A stretch of DNA of 64,000 nt from Pedobacter chinensis (GTDB lineage Bacteria > Bacteroidota > Bacteroidia > Sphingobacteriales > Sphingobacteriaceae). Under the pieces are notes generated by a model, which saw nothing but the letters and a program-made list of their open reading frames with translations, was not told where the DNA came from and ran no database searches. The stretch lies in NCBI RefSeq assembly GCF_003339865.1, contig NZ_QPKV01000002.1, forward strand, positions 310,001 through 374,000, given 5' to 3'. The number at the start of each line of letters is the position of its first letter. Position 1 is the first letter of the stretch. This document shows positions 27,621 through 37,100 of the stretch, piece by piece. The position numbers and the translations under genes are program-made.

Positions 27621-28457
27621 ATGGCATTATATTTTACTTCAATAAATTCAGGAAGCAATGGCAATTGTTACTATGTTGGTAACGATGATGAAGCCATTTT
27701 GGTTGATGTGGGTTTAACATGCAAAGAAGTAGAATTTCGAATAAACCGACTTGGTTTGTCACTTCAAAAAATCAAAGCCATTTTTATTTCTCATGAACAT
27801 AGCGATCATATAAAAGGATTAAGTGTTTTTGCCAAAAAACATAAACTCCCTGTTTATATTAGCACACCTACTTTAAAAAGCAGCAAACTATTATTAAACG
27901 AGAACAATACTTTTTCAATTTCTCATTTACAAAAATTTCAAATTGGAAATTTAAATATTTCTGCTTTTTCCAAATTTCATGACGCGGCAGATCCTTATAG
28001 CTTTACCATTGAATGTGATAGCGTAAGGGTTGGTGTTTTTACAGATATTGGTTCTGTTTGCGATAGATTAATCAATGAGTTTAAAACTTGCCATGCAGCT
28101 TTTTTAGAAGCCAATTATTGCCCAGAAATGCTGGCGAATGGAAGTTATCCTTATTTTTTGAAGAGAAGGATAACCAGTGGTCATGGCCATTTGAGCAATG
28201 CACAGGCTTTAGAATTGTTCCGAAACCATAAGCCTGCTTATATGAGCCATCTTTTGCTCAGCCATTTATCTAAAGATAATAACGATCCGGATTTGGTGGA
28301 GCGTATTTTTAAAAGTGTGGCAGGCAAAACCTTCGTTAAGGTGGCTTCCAGATATGAAGAAACAGAAGTGTTTTACATTGGTAAAAATGAAGAGAATAAA
28401 TCGTCTTATCATTTTAATCCTGAATTATATCAACCAGATCAACTCCTTCTCTTTTAA
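27621..28457 (+). CDS. MBL-fold metal-dependent hydrolase, YycJ/WalJ-like
   Basis: A 278-residue metallo-beta-lactamase-fold protein. The metal-binding HxHxDH motif is intact: H58-E-H60-S-D62-H63, with further ligands likely in FLEANYCPEM and in HLLLSHLSKDNN near the C-terminus. The N-terminus (FTSINSGSNGNCYYV) matches YycJ/VicX-type proteins, which are double-strand DNA exonucleases linked to mismatch repair in Firmicutes. No signal peptide, so cytoplasmic. The DNA-repair role is inferred from the family and not shown by context. Confidence 0.85.
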   Translation: MALYFTSINSGSNGNCYYVGNDDEAILVDVGLTCKEVEFRINRLGLSLQKIKAIFISHEHSDHIKGLSVFAKKHKLPVYISTPTLKSSKLLLNENNTFSISHLQKFQIGNLNISAFSKFHDAADPYSFTIECDSVRVGVFTDIGSVCDRLINEFKTCHAAFLEANYCPEMLANGSYPYFLKRRITSGHGHLSNAQALELFRNHKPAYMSHLLLSHLSKDNNDPDLVERIFKSVAGKTFVKVASRYEETEVFYIGKNEENKSSYHFNPELYQPDQLLLF

Positions 28458-28591
28458 TCGGATAATTCAATAAAGTTCGGTCATTTTCATAATCTGCCAT
28501 TCTACGAAAACGAATAAATGTATTTTCTCAAAACTTTTTTTTGAAGTATTGGTTATTTATATACTTCATAAATAGTTTGTTTGGTTTATTG

Positions 28592-28613
28592 GGGGCTTAA
28601 GGATTTAAGCCCC
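28592..28613 (+). terminator. Rho-independent terminator-like hairpin
   Basis: A perfect 9-bp stem GGGGCTTAA/TTAAGCCCC with a GGAT loop, followed by TTTCTCTT. It lies 135 bp after the MBL gene stop and before the aquaporin promoter. The U-run is broken by C, so termination strength is uncertain. Confidence 0.6.
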
Positions 28614-28666
28614 TTTCTCTTGCCAAAAAATTTGTTAAAAAAATCGAATTCTTAATTATTTAAGAA

Positions 28667-28697
28667 TTTTAATATTGCGATTTTTCTACTACATTTG
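28667..28697 (+). promoter_or_regulatory. Candidate promoter of aqpZ
   Basis: An exact -7 box TACATTTG (28690-28697) with a TTTT at 28667-28670 (3 of 4 match to TTTG), 19 bp apart. It predicts a leader of about 50 nt before the aquaporin ATG. Confidence 0.5.
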
Positions 28698-28751
28698 ATT
28701 TAAATCTCCCCCTATTGTTGTTTTTTTTAAAATCTTTTAAATAAAAATAAC

Positions 28752-29459
28752 ATGGAAACGAGTAAATTCTCAAAATTCAGTGCCGAATTTCTTGGCACTT
28801 TAGTATTAGTTTTAATGGGTTGTGGCAGCGCTGTAATTGCGGGTGCAGACGGCACAACGGGTGTAGGTTTGCTAGGCATTTCTTTTGCCTTCGGTTTATC
28901 AGTTGTCGCGATGGCTTATGCAATAGGACATATTTCCGGTTGTCATATTAATCCTGCAATTTCAATTGGAATGGTTGTGGCAGGCAGAATGAAAGCCGGT
29001 GAAGCAGCTTATTATATAGTGGCACAAATATTAGGAGGTATTGCGGGAGCGGCATTACTTTATTTAATCGTGAGCAATCAAGCAAATTTCGAAATGGAAC
29101 CCTGGGCCTTGGGCTCAAATGGTTGGGGAGCCGATTATCTGGCAGAATACAATGCTACTGCAGCCTTTATTGCAGAAGCTGTTTTTACATTCATTTTCCT
29201 TTTGGTTATTTTCGGCGCAACTTCTACAAAAAACATTAATGGAGGTTTCGCCGGTTTAGCCATTGGACTTTCGCTGGTTTTAATTCACATCGTTGGCATT
29301 AAAATTACCGGAGTATCAGTAAATCCGGCGCGTAGCATTGGCCCCGCATTATTAGCAGGCGGAGAAGCACTGGAACAAGTTTGGATGTTTGTTGCAGCAC
29401 CGATAGCTGGAGCCATATTAAGCGCGGTAGCCTGGAAAACCATTTTGGAGAAAAACTAA
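28752..29459 (+). CDS. aqpZ: Aquaporin Z
   Basis: A 235-residue major intrinsic protein with six membrane helices and both NPA boxes intact: CHINPAISIG in the first half and SVNPARSIGPA in the second. The Arg directly after the second NPA is the selectivity-filter arginine, and a His in the fifth helix (LIHIVG) fits the narrow water-specific AqpZ filter rather than a glycerol channel. Usual family length. It stands alone with its own promoter and a convergent terminator downstream. The N-terminus (SKFSAEFLGTLVLVLMGCGSAV) is also typical. Confidence 0.95.
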   Translation: METSKFSKFSAEFLGTLVLVLMGCGSAVIAGADGTTGVGLLGISFAFGLSVVAMAYAIGHISGCHINPAISIGMVVAGRMKAGEAAYYIVAQILGGIAGAALLYLIVSNQANFEMEPWALGSNGWGADYLAEYNATAAFIAEAVFTFIFLLVIFGATSTKNINGGFAGLAIGLSLVLIHIVGIKITGVSVNPARSIGPALLAGGEALEQVWMFVAAPIAGAILSAVAWKTILEKN

Positions 29460-29482
29460 GCGAGGTGAGTGTATGGTTTAGA

Positions 29483-29532
29483 GGTTAGGGTTTAGAGGTT
29501 AGAGTTTAACCCCTAAACTCTAAACCCTAACC
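29483..29532. terminator. Bidirectional terminator between aqpZ and gpx
   Basis: A 15-bp perfect inverted repeat GGTTAGGGTTTAGAG (29483-29497) and CTCTAAACCCTAACC (29518-29532) around a 20-nt loop. It lies exactly between two convergent genes. The TTTAGGG-like repeats inside each arm are of a kind often seen in small repetitive elements of this group. Confidence 0.65.
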
Positions 29533-29533
29533 T

Positions 29534-30046
29534 TTATAAGTTCTTTACAATTACCTCATCTAAAGGTTTTGTTTTAGAACGGAAACGGTGTACCAATTCA
29601 CCTTTTTCATTAATTAAAAATTTCTCAAAATTCCATTTAATATCTCCTTGCTCTTCAGTATTGGTTTGAGCAGTTAAATATTTAAAAAGCGGACTGATAT
29701 CATCTCCTTTTACGCTTGTTTTCTCAGCCATTAAGAATGAGACATTATATTTCCCAGTGCAAAACTCTTTAATCTCCGCATTGGTAGAAAATTCTTGTCC
29801 GCCGAAATTACCTGCCGGAAAACCAATTAAAACCACTTTTTTACCATACTGTTTTTGAAGTTTTTCTAAATCTTCATACTGAGGGGTATAACCACATTTA
29901 GATGCGGTGTTAACAATCAGAATTTTTTTGCCTTTAAATTTCGATAATTTGATTTCTTTGCCATCAATGGTTTTAAAACTGAAATCATAAACATTTTTGG
30001 GCGGCGACACCAAAAAGTTTAATAGGATGAGGATAGTGCTTATCAT
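29534..30046 (-). CDS. Glutathione peroxidase-like thiol peroxidase, exported
   Basis: A 170-residue GPx-family enzyme, Cys type. The peroxidatic Cys is C51 in NTASKCGYT, the catalytic Gln is Q84 in NFGGQEF, and the Trp/Asn pair lies in KWNFEKFLI. A second Cys in EFCTGKYNV is at the position of the resolving Cys of thioredoxin-dependent GPx proteins, so thioredoxin is a likelier reductant than glutathione. A short hydrophobic start (MISTILILLNFLVS) suggests export to the periplasm or a membrane anchor. It reduces hydrogen or lipid peroxides. Confidence 0.9.
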   Translation of the reverse strand: MISTILILLNFLVSPPKNVYDFSFKTIDGKEIKLSKFKGKKILIVNTASKCGYTPQYEDLEKLQKQYGKKVVLIGFPAGNFGGQEFSTNAEIKEFCTGKYNVSFLMAEKTSVKGDDISPLFKYLTAQTNTEEQGDIKWNFEKFLINEKGELVHRFRSKTKPLDEVIVKNL

Positions 30047-30386
30047 TGTTTTTTATTTTTATATACGAATATAGGTACAAATAGATTTTAGTGAAGTAAT
30101 GTTGGTGTAAATAATACATTGTGATTTCAAAAACTTAGATCTAAGCAAGAGCTGTTTAGTGATTTCTGTTCCATCACAAGCTCCAATCATTTTAACCACT
30201 GTCATTGCAGGGGCATGAGGTTGAAGATTTAAAACAGCGGCCGGAGCAAGACCAAACCCAGGAACCAAAGTTATTGCCTTTCAAAAATCTATTCTAAAAA
30301 CCAATGATTTAAATACATTTTATCTTAAAATATGACAACAATTATTTAAAAATTTCAAAAAAAAATTGTATTAATTATTACTAAGG
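30047..30386. other. Gene-free region upstream of topA
   Basis: About 340 bp between the divergent gpx and topA genes. A minus-strand reading frame (30059-30268) opens with TTG and is locally more GC-rich (around 30210-30260) than the AT-rich surroundings. It shows no domain or signal I recognise and no convincing ribosome site. It may be a gene remnant or chance. Confidence 0.4.
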
Positions 30387-30419
30387 TTTGGATTTATACT
30401 TTAATTATAGCTTTATTTG
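30387..30419 (+). promoter_or_regulatory. Candidate topA promoter
   Basis: TTTG at 30387-30390 and TTTATTTG at 30412-30419 (7 of 8 to TAnnTTTG), with a 21-bp spacer. The predicted start near 30426 lies 10 bp before the ATG at 30436, which argues against the upstream in-frame start at 30388. Confidence 0.5.
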
Positions 30420-30435
30420 CACAAAAACGTATTTC

Positions 30436-32997
30436 ATGGCCAAAAATTTATTAATCGTCGAGTCACCCGCAAAAGCTAAAACTATAGAAGGCTATTTAGG
30501 TAAAGATTTCCTGGTGAAATCCAGCTATGGCCACATTCGGGATTTAGCCAAAGGCGATATGGCGATTGATATTGAGAACAATTTTGCTCAAAAATACGAA
30601 GTTCCTGCTGATAAGAAAAGCCTGGTAGCTGAACTAAAAAAACTCGCTAAAGAAGCCGAAATGGTTTGGCTAGCATCCGATGAGGACCGCGAGGGAGAAG
30701 CGATTTCCTGGCATCTGTTTGAGACTTTAGGTTTAAAACAGGAAAAAACAAAACGCATTGTTTTTCATGAAATTACCAAGCCTGCCATTTTAAAAGCAAT
30801 TGATAGTCCGAGAGGCATTGATTATAATTTAGTAAATGCACAACAGGCACGTCGTGTTTTAGATCGATTGGTGGGTTTCGAACTTTCGCCCGTTTTATGG
30901 AAAAAAGTAAAACCATCGCTTTCAGCAGGCCGCGTTCAATCTGTTGCTGTACGTTTAATTGTTGATCGGGAAAGAGAAGTTCAAAATTTCAAGGCAGCTG
31001 CAGCATATAAAATAACTGCTCAATTTTCTACAGGAAAGGGAAAAGAAACGGTTAAGGCAGAATTGCCACAACGTTTCGAGAGCGAAGTGGATGCAGAAAA
31101 ATTCCTTCAAGATTGTGCCACTGCAACATTTGATATTACCAGTTTAGAAACTAAACCAGCTAAGCGTAATCCTGCGGCCCCATTTACCACTTCAACTTTA
31201 CAGCAAGAGGCATCAAGAAAGCTAGGCTTTTCTGTTGCACGAACCATGCAAGTTGCACAAAGACTTTACGAAGCCGGTAAAATCACTTACATGAGAACTG
31301 ACTCTGTAAATTTATCTGAAACGGCTTTAAATGCTGCAGCAGCTGAAATTAAATCCGCTTACGGAGATAAATACCACCAACAAAGGGTTTACAGAACAAA
31401 ATCTGCAGGTGCGCAGGAAGCTCATGAAGCCATCCGTCCGACTTATTTTGATCGACATACCGTAGATGGAGATATTTCAGAAAAACGTTTATATGATTTG
31501 ATATGGAAACGTTCCATTGCATCTCAAATGAGCGAGGCTTTATTTGAAAAAACAACAGCTCAAATAACAGCATCAACCAGAAAAGAATACCTGGTTGCTG
31601 AAGGTGAGGTTTTAAAGTTTGATGGCTTCTTGAAAGTTTATTTAGAATCTACAGATGATGAAGACGGAGAAGAAAAAGAAGGTGGTTCAATTTTACCTCC
31701 TTTAGCTAAAGGACAAGAATTATTTTTGAAAGAAATGCAGGCTACGGAGCGCTATTCCCGCCCGCCAGCCAGATATACTGAGGCCAGCTTGGTTAAAAAA
31801 TTAGAAGAACTGGGCATTGGCCGTCCATCTACTTATGCACCAACCATTTCTACGGTTCAAAATCGTGGCTATGTAGTTAAAGAGGATAGAGATGGTAAGC
31901 AACGTCAGTTCACTTCTATCGTTTTGGCAAATGGAACGGTAAGAAAAGAAACAAAGTCAGAAATTACAGGCGCTGAAAAATCAAAGCTCTTCCCTACTGA
32001 TATTGGTGAAGTGGTAAACGATTTCTTAGTTGAACATTTCAAAGGAATTGTAGATTTTAATTTCACAGCCAAAGTAGAGAAAGAGTTTGATGAGATTGCA
32101 CAAGGTTTGCAGGAATGGACAAAAATGTTGCGTTCATTCTATAGCCCTTTCCACTCAGAAGTTGAAACCACTTTAGAAAATGCTGAACGTGCCACAGGGG
32201 AACGTTTATTGGGCTTGGATCCTGCAACTGGTAAAAACGTTTACACAAAGGTTGGTAAATTCGGACCATTGGTACAAATTGGTGAGCTTGACGAAGAAGA
32301 AAAGCCGCAATATGCAAGTTTAATGAGAAACCAATCGGTAGCTACCATCACTTTAGATGATGCACTGGAATTGTTTAAGCTTCCATTTCAATTACCTGAT
32401 TTTGAAGGAAAGGAAGTAATGATTGGGGTTGGCCGCTTTGGCCCTTATGTAAAATGGGGCGATGCTTTTATTTCATTGCCTAAAAATGAAGACCCGCTTT
32501 CTGTTACTTATGAAAGAGCGGCAGAAATTATTCAGGAAAAAATGGATGCTGATGCGCCTATCGCTTATTACGAGGGCTTGGGTGTAACAAAAGGTAAAGG
32601 CCGTTTTGGTCCGTTTATAAAATGGAACGATTTATTCATTAACATTCCGGCAAAAGGTTATGATTTCGACAATCTCACTCAGGCTGATATTGAAACCCTG
32701 ATCAGTAAGAAAGTAGAAAAAGAAGCCAATAGATATATCAAAACCTGGGATGCCGAGAAAATTTCCATTGAAAATGGCCGTTGGGGCCCATTCATCCGTT
32801 TTGGAAAGCTCATGCTAAAACTGAGGAACAATGAGGCCACAAAACAGAAATACACTGCAGAAGAACTTGCAGATATTGATTTGGATGTAGTTAAGAAAAT
32901 GATTGAGGAACAGGTTCCGAATGCCTTTGAAACTAAAAAGAAGGCTCCGGCAAAGAAAAAAGCTCCTGCTAAAAAAGCAGTGGCGAAAAAGAAATAA
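30436..32997 (+). CDS. topA: DNA topoisomerase I
   Basis: An 853-residue type IA topoisomerase that relaxes negative supercoils. The start at 30436 (MAKNLLIVESPAKAKTIEGYLG) is the usual TopA N-terminus and fits the promoter; the frame itself extends 16 codons upstream. The Toprim acidic residues are in SDEDREGEAISWH, and the active-site Tyr is in ITYMRTDS. The C-terminus has no four-Cys zinc fingers. It has repeated GRFGPYVKWGD / GRFGPFIKWND / GRWGPFIRFGK modules (Toprim C-terminal repeats) and ends in a lysine/alanine-rich tail (KKAPAKK repeats), probably for DNA binding. Essential housekeeping gene. Confidence 0.97.
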   Translation: MAKNLLIVESPAKAKTIEGYLGKDFLVKSSYGHIRDLAKGDMAIDIENNFAQKYEVPADKKSLVAELKKLAKEAEMVWLASDEDREGEAISWHLFETLGLKQEKTKRIVFHEITKPAILKAIDSPRGIDYNLVNAQQARRVLDRLVGFELSPVLWKKVKPSLSAGRVQSVAVRLIVDREREVQNFKAAAAYKITAQFSTGKGKETVKAELPQRFESEVDAEKFLQDCATATFDITSLETKPAKRNPAAPFTTSTLQQEASRKLGFSVARTMQVAQRLYEAGKITYMRTDSVNLSETALNAAAAEIKSAYGDKYHQQRVYRTKSAGAQEAHEAIRPTYFDRHTVDGDISEKRLYDLIWKRSIASQMSEALFEKTTAQITASTRKEYLVAEGEVLKFDGFLKVYLESTDDEDGEEKEGGSILPPLAKGQELFLKEMQATERYSRPPARYTEASLVKKLEELGIGRPSTYAPTISTVQNRGYVVKEDRDGKQRQFTSIVLANGTVRKETKSEITGAEKSKLFPTDIGEVVNDFLVEHFKGIVDFNFTAKVEKEFDEIAQGLQEWTKMLRSFYSPFHSEVETTLENAERATGERLLGLDPATGKNVYTKVGKFGPLVQIGELDEEEKPQYASLMRNQSVATITLDDALELFKLPFQLPDFEGKEVMIGVGRFGPYVKWGDAFISLPKNEDPLSVTYERAAEIIQEKMDADAPIAYYEGLGVTKGKGRFGPFIKWNDLFINIPAKGYDFDNLTQADIETLISKKVEKEANRYIKTWDAEKISIENGRWGPFIRFGKLMLKLRNNEATKQKYTAEELADIDLDVVKKMIEEQVPNAFETKKKAPAKKKAPAKKAVAKKK

Positions 32998-33007
32998 AGA
33001 TAATATT

Positions 33008-33073
33008 GTCATGCTGAACTTGTTTCAGCATTTTTCTGCGAGAAAGACTCTGAAATGAATTCAGAGTGATGAC
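33008..33073. repeat. Cloverleaf-like palindromic repeat
   Basis: A 66-bp element made of nested inverted repeats. The outer stem is GTCAT (33008-33012) with ATGAC (33069-33073). Inside are three consecutive hairpins: TGCTGAA/TTCAGCA, TTTCT/AGAAA and CTCTGAA/TTCAGAG. It sits 10 bp after the topA stop and 12 bp before the next ATG. It resembles dispersed intergenic repeats of Bacteroidota that begin with GTCATGCTGAA; only this copy is in the window. Confidence 0.6.
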
Positions 33074-33085
33074 CAGACTATTATT

Positions 33086-33490
33086 ATGAAAGCAGATTTA
33101 CCTGAAAATACGGTTGAAGATATCGCAATGGCTGTTGTGTTGATGGGCGAAACTCCAGAAGTAAAAAACTGGACGGTATATCTTGTAAACTTAAAAAATG
33201 AGCCGATTAGCAATGTTTTAATTAGCTCCAAAGGATATGGCGAAAAAGATGGGAAACAAGTTAAAACTTCTGTTTTGAGGCATTTTATAGGCGATATGAC
33301 CGCCAATTCTTTTGCTGGCGTTGAAGCGATTGATCCTGAAGTTTTTGGACTGACAAATGAATACTGGTTAAGTTACTATATCGGCAAAACCATTTACGAT
33401 AAGAAATTCATCTTCTTACCCGAAAGTATTATTGATTCTAATTTGATTAAAATTCCCTTGGTTAACAGGCCTGGAGTGATGATAAAATAG
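33086..33490 (+). CDS. Conserved hypothetical protein
   Basis: A 134-residue protein with no signal peptide or membrane segment. It is acidic at the start (MKADLPENTVEDIAMAVVL) and alternates beta-rich stretches (WTVYLVNLKNEPISNVLISSKGYG) with a GDMTANSFAGVEAIDPEVFGLTNEYWLSYYIG-type core. I do not recognise a named domain. The codon use is like that of its neighbours and the sequence looks like a real globular protein. It lies downstream of topA behind a palindromic repeat and is convergent with the next gene across a terminator. Confidence 0.7.
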   Translation: MKADLPENTVEDIAMAVVLMGETPEVKNWTVYLVNLKNEPISNVLISSKGYGEKDGKQVKTSVLRHFIGDMTANSFAGVEAIDPEVFGLTNEYWLSYYIGKTIYDKKFIFLPESIIDSNLIKIPLVNRPGVMIK

Positions 33491-33500
33491 TTCATTTGTG

Positions 33501-33552
33501 TCACTAGTTCATTAGGTATACAACATGAACAATGATACCAATGAACTAGTGA
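33501..33552. terminator. Bidirectional terminator-like inverted repeat
   Basis: Perfect 13-bp arms TCACTAGTTCATT (33501-33513) and AATGAACTAGTGA (33540-33552) with a 26-nt loop, placed in the 85-bp gap between two convergent genes. Confidence 0.55.
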
Positions 33553-33575
33553 TACTGATGAATTAATGAACAGGC

Positions 33576-33998
33576 CTAAGGTACCTTAACCGCCTGCCTG
33601 CCAAGCAACTTCCACCCTGCCTTTTCTTTAGTCCAGATTAATAAAATATATAATTTAACGTCTCCAGGAACATTTTTATCGTTTGTTTTAGCATTTAAGG
33701 TATGACGAACTAAAGCGGTTTTACCATGAATAATTACGGTTTGGTCAGTTAAATTAATATCAACGAAATCAGATTCTCCAGATAATAATGAATGTATGAA
33801 CTCTTGCCTGGTTTGTACCTTTCCGCTTGAATGGCCATAGCTTAAATTATGCAAAATCATTTTGTCAAGAGCTGCACTATCAGGCGAAACCATCAATTCG
33901 GTTAACCTGGTAACGGCATCTTCTACTTCTTTTTTTTGCGCAAAAGAGAAATTTGCAAATAAAATCAGGCCTGAAAAAATCAATATTTTTTTAATCAT
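33576..33998 (-). CDS. Exported NTF2-like (DUF4440-type) protein
   Basis: A 140-residue protein with a signal peptide (cleavage about NFSFAQ-KK). One NTF2/SnoaL-like cone domain follows: an N-terminal helix (VEDAVTRLTELMVSPDSAALDKMI), a strand pair with LSYGHSSGKVQTRQEFI, and a C-terminal beta-sheet ending WKLLGRQAVKV. The layout matches DUF4440-type proteins, whose ligand or reaction is generally unknown. It probably acts in the periplasm as a small binding protein or isomerase/hydrolase-like enzyme. It stands alone on its strand. Confidence 0.8.
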   Translation of the reverse strand: MIKKILIFSGLILFANFSFAQKKEVEDAVTRLTELMVSPDSAALDKMILHNLSYGHSSGKVQTRQEFIHSLLSGESDFVDINLTDQTVIIHGKTALVRHTLNAKTNDKNVPGDVKLYILLIWTKEKAGWKLLGRQAVKVP

Positions 33999-34140
33999 AT
34001 CTGGTTAAAATTAGGTTGATGTTGTAAACTTATCCAAATCATAGCAAAGGAACAAAACCTGGGCGTTTAATTATCAACATAATTTCTTTTAACGAGAATT
34101 TTAGTTAATTTCCATTTATATCTAATTGTAATTTTCAAAA

Positions 34141-37100
34141 ATGGAACAACCCTCTACCTACCAATCATCCTCCAAAAAGAAATTTATTTTTATCGGTTTA
34201 CTTGCTATTTCAATTGCTGCAATAGTGCTCATTTATTTCAATCGAAAAAAGAAAACAAATGAAGAAAATCAGGCTTATGCAAAATATGTTGAAGCTTACA
34301 CATCAGGAACTATCTCTAAAAAGAGTTTTATCAGACTTCATTTAGCAAATGCCGCAACTGGAATGCAGGATTTGGGAAAAGCAGATTCACGTAAACTATT
34401 TGATTTCTCTCCATCTATTTCTGGTAAAACTTATTGGATTGATCCACAAACGGTGGAATTCAGACCTGATGAAAATCTAAAGCCGGGTAAAGAATACGAG
34501 GCTACTTTCAGGCTATCGGAAGTTTCCGTTACGGAGAAAGGTCTGGAAGATTTTGATTTTACATTCAAAGTAATTACACCCGGTGTAATGCTTTCGCAAA
34601 ATGGTTTGGTTTCTCAAAATAATACTTCATTGGATTACATGAAATTAACTGGAGAGGTTGCTACTGCTGACGCTGAAGAAACCTCCAGAATTGAGAAAAT
34701 TATTGAATTGGATTCCGACCAGAAATTAAAAGTGAAATGGCAGCATGATCCGGCAAAAAACACATCAAAATTTACAATTGACAGTATCAGGAAGAAAAAT
34801 TCTGACCAAACATTAAAGATAAATTGGGATGGCGATGCCATTAACGCTGAACAAAAGGGCAGTGAAGAAATTCGGATTCCTGCCTTAAATAAATTTGAGA
34901 TTTTAGCTATAAAAGCCATTCAGGGCCAGGAAGATTATGCACTGGTGCAATTTTCAGAACCTATTGGTGTCGGACAGGACCTAACTGGAATGATTTCGCT
35001 TGGCAATTTAAGCGATCTACGCTATACAATAGATGCCAGTCAGGTTAAAGTTTATGCTGCAGAAGAACTAAAAGGAAATTATACCTTGAATGTAAATGCA
35101 GGTGTAAAAAATATCAATGGAAAAACATTAACAGGCGGCAAAACCACAAATCTTATTTTTGAAGATAAACTTCCTGCCGTTACCATAGCCGGCGCAGGAA
35201 CCATTTTACCAAATTCCGGCAAATTGGTTTTACCATTCGAGGCCATTAATCTTAAGGCTGTTGATATTACAGTTATTAAAGTGTATGAAAATAATATCCC
35301 TCAATTTTTTCAGACAAACAGTTATAAAGACGGAAACGAACTTCGTCGTGTAGCAAAACCAATTTTACAGAAAACCATTCGACTGGATGAAGATAAGGCA
35401 CTAAATCTCCATAAAAAAAATCGTTTCACTTTAGATTTGGATAAAATGATTCGTACCGAGCCCGGTGCAATGTATCGCGTTACCATCGCTTTCAGGCAAG
35501 AATATAACGCATACAACTGTAAAGCAGGAGAAGAAAAAGATGGAGATGGCAAAAACGAATATGAAGAATATGATGGCTATGGCGAAAAGATTGATGAAGA
35601 TGATGATTTTTGGATGCGTTACAACAATTATTATCCAAATAATTACCGTTGGAATGATAGGGACAACCCGTGTACACAATCATTTTACACTACTCAACGC
35701 TGGGCCAGCCGAAATTTAATTGCCTCAAATATCGGTTTGGTTGCTAAACGCGGTAATGATAATAGTATGTTCATCGTGGCAACAGACTTATTAACGGCAA
35801 AGCCATTAAGTGGGGTAAGTTTAGAGCTGATGGATTATCAGAAACAAATTATTTTCACTACAAAAACTGATGGAGACGGCATTGCCAGATTTGATTTAAA
35901 AAGGCAACCGTTTTTATTGATTGCCAAAAACGGCTCAGAACGTGGATATTTAAAGTTAGATGATGGAAGTTCCCTCCCTTTAAGCCGTTTCGATGTTAGT
36001 GGAGATGTGATTCAAAGTGGGTTAAAAGGATTTATTTATGGCGAACGAGGTGTTTGGCGTCCGGGCGATAGTCTCTTTGTGTCTTTTGTTTTGGAGGATA
36101 AACTGAAAAAACTGCCCGTTAACTATCCTGTTACCATGGAACTCTACAATCCAAAGGGACAACTTTATAAACGCCTGATTAACGGAAAACCAGTAAATGG
36201 ATTTTACGCATTTAAAACAACAACAGAAAGCACCTCCCCTACAGGTAACTGGATAGCAAAAGTTAAGGCAGGTGGAGCAACCTTCACTAAAACTTTAAAG
36301 ATTGAAACTGTAATGCCAAATCGTTTGAAAATTGATTTCAATGTTGGCAATAAAACATACTTAACCGCAGGAACATCAGCGGCAACCTTATCCGCTAAAT
36401 GGCTTTTTGGAGCAGTGGCGCAGAATTTAAAAGCCAAAGTTGATGTAAATCTGAACACTACAGAAACTAAGTTTAAGGGGTTTGATGGCTTTAGTTTTGA
36501 TAATCCGACAGTAAACTTCGAATCGCAGGTAAAAACTATTTTTGAGGGAACATTAAATGCAGCAGGTATAGCTCAAATTAATACAAATTTAAATGAGAAC
36601 AACACTGCACCGGGAGTGTTAAGGGCAAATTTTACGACAAAAGTCTTCGAACCAGGAGGTAATTTCAGCATTGATAATTTTAGTATTCCTTACCATGTTT
36701 ACAAAAGTTATTTAGGTATTCGTCCTGAAAAAGGAGATAGATTAAGTGGTATGCTGGTTACAGGAAAAGATCATAAAATTGAAATTGTAAATGTAAATAC
36801 AGATGGAAAATTACTAAGTGGAAGTAAAACCGTTCAGGTGGAATTGTATAAAACACAATGGCGTTGGTGGTGGGAACAGGATGATCAGTATACCTATGCT
36901 AATTTCACTCAAAATCAATTTAATAAATTAGTAGAAAGCCATCAGATCACTTTATATAATGGAAAAGGAAGTTGGAATTTACGTATTGATGAACCCGAAT
37001 GGGGACGCTATTTAATCCTTGTCCGCGATTTAAATGGTGGCCATGTTACCGGTAAATCAGTATATGTAGATTGGCCGGGCTGGGCGCAACGTGAGCAAAG

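Noticed and set aside
33008..33073. tRNA-like cloverleaf
   Set aside because: The stems have the wrong lengths, there is no anticodon arm with a normal loop, no TTCGA-type T-loop and no CCA end. It is a repeat, not a tRNA.
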